Shown: piece by piece, positions 63,696 to 64,000 of the stretch
How the letters are laid out: the number at the start of each line of letters is the position of its first letter
How positions within the stretch are numbered: the stretch's first letter is position 1
Source of the DNA: Neodiprion pinetum
Taxonomy: Eukaryota > Arthropoda > Insecta > Hymenoptera > Diprionidae
Length of the DNA: 64,000 nucleotides
Assembly (NCBI RefSeq): GCF_021155775.2
Contig: NC_060237.1
Coordinates: 29,219,257-29,283,256 of the forward strand
Reading direction: 5' to 3'
Translations under genes and position numbers: made by a program
Notes under the pieces: generated by a model
What the model was told of the DNA's origin: nothing
Databases searched by the model: none
The model's input: only the letters and a program-made list of their open reading frames with translations

Positions 63696-63826
63696 ATTTA
63701 TCTGACAACGAGGCGTTTTTATCGACGGAAACGTTTTCGAGTGACGATCAGAGGCAGCTGTTTATTCAAGGGACAATGAGCGCCGACAATCGCGACGTTC
63801 CGAAACTCGTAGGATCTTATCGTTAA
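63696..63826 (+). CDS. Candidate exon, acidic/serine-rich
   Basis: After acceptor taatttaactcttggcag the frame that uses two bases to finish a split codon reads LSDNEAFLSTETFSSDDQRQ, then LFIQGTMSADNRDVPKLVGS and YR, to a TAA at 63824-63826. With a leading G from a previous exon the split codon would be Asp. The text is balanced, acidic and Ser/Thr-rich, unlike the repeat-derived frames around it. It may be a terminal exon, or an internal exon using a weak donor (CTC|gtagga). No homologue is recognised. Confidence 0.28.
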
Positions 63827-64000
63827 TTACGTTATACCAAATGAGAGCGAACCTTGCTAAAATAGCCTCGGGCCGACGGTTTCACTTCCACTTCACTTCC
63901 ACTCGCATTACCACTTTGCTAATGGCGATTTGCATTTGTTTTGAATTCACGGTCCTCTTTCAAAAGCAGGCAAAGCGTTCATTGTGCGCCTTTAAGAAGT

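Larger units (their letters stand above)
44602..64000. other. Downstream region of uncertain status, probably Kdm3 introns
   Basis: No exon of a recognisable family is seen here, including none of the cysteine-rich zinc-finger or JmjC motifs of KDM3 (no HxD...H Fe(II) site found). Because the C-terminal half of the protein is absent, the gene probably continues past the window end. Short candidate exons are listed separately. Confidence 0.5.

Noticed and set aside
1..64000. CRISPR arrays, bacterial promoters, ribosome binding sites or operons
   Set aside because: The window is intron-bearing eukaryotic DNA; repeats found are microsatellites and transposon remnants, not regularly spaced arrays.

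Overview
The window looks like nuclear DNA of an insect, most likely a hymenopteran. It is AT-rich on average with local GC-rich islands, dense in homopolymer and microsatellite tracts, and almost empty of long meaningful reading frames. It carries short exons with canonical GT/AG borders separated by kilobase introns. There is no operon structure, no rRNA gene and no intact tRNA gene. The order-level assignment is an inference from overall look and from protein similarity recalled from memory; no search was run.

One gene is recognised with confidence: the 5' part of a plus-strand lysine-specific demethylase 3 gene (Kdm3/JHDM2, KDM3A/KDM3B in vertebrates). Five exons in mutually compatible phase (19891-20142, 22629-22742, 28887-29081, 30835-30919, 31314-31402) encode the conserved N-terminal region of the family. 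Two further phase-compatible exons (43841-43946 and 44453-44601) continue into a basic, AT-hook-like and low-complexity stretch. The first coding exon (about 50-60 residues in vertebrate paralogues) was not found. The zinc-finger and JmjC exons are not visible, so the gene is incomplete at both ends as read here. After 44601 the path is uncertain; four short candidate exons are listed at low confidence (47087-47224, 56680-56739, 61337-61436, 63696-63826).

Layout: 1-19890 is upstream or first-intron DNA. It holds a decayed dispersed repeat near 0.9-1.1 kb, RFX-type X-box palindromes at 3186 and 18699, an E2F-like site at 11195, and three diverged copies of one ~200 bp MITE family at 9.9, 13.1 and 16.7 kb. 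19891-44601 is the Kdm3 exon-intron region, with a tRNA-derived SINE-like element at 21.55 kb, a minus-strand retroposon with target-site duplication at 26.7 kb, and a 12.4 kb intron containing several GC-rich islands. 44602-64000 is mostly non-coding sequence of uncertain status, probably further Kdm3 introns, with another X-box palindrome at 49490, a 24-base G run at 59131 and weak hints of minus-strand exons at 46.4 and 58.6 kb.

No previously undescribed multi-gene system is evident. The items most worth a second look are the MITE family, the paired YY1/X-box element about 1.2 kb upstream of the first recognised Kdm3 exon, and the unresolved exons in the variable middle of Kdm3.
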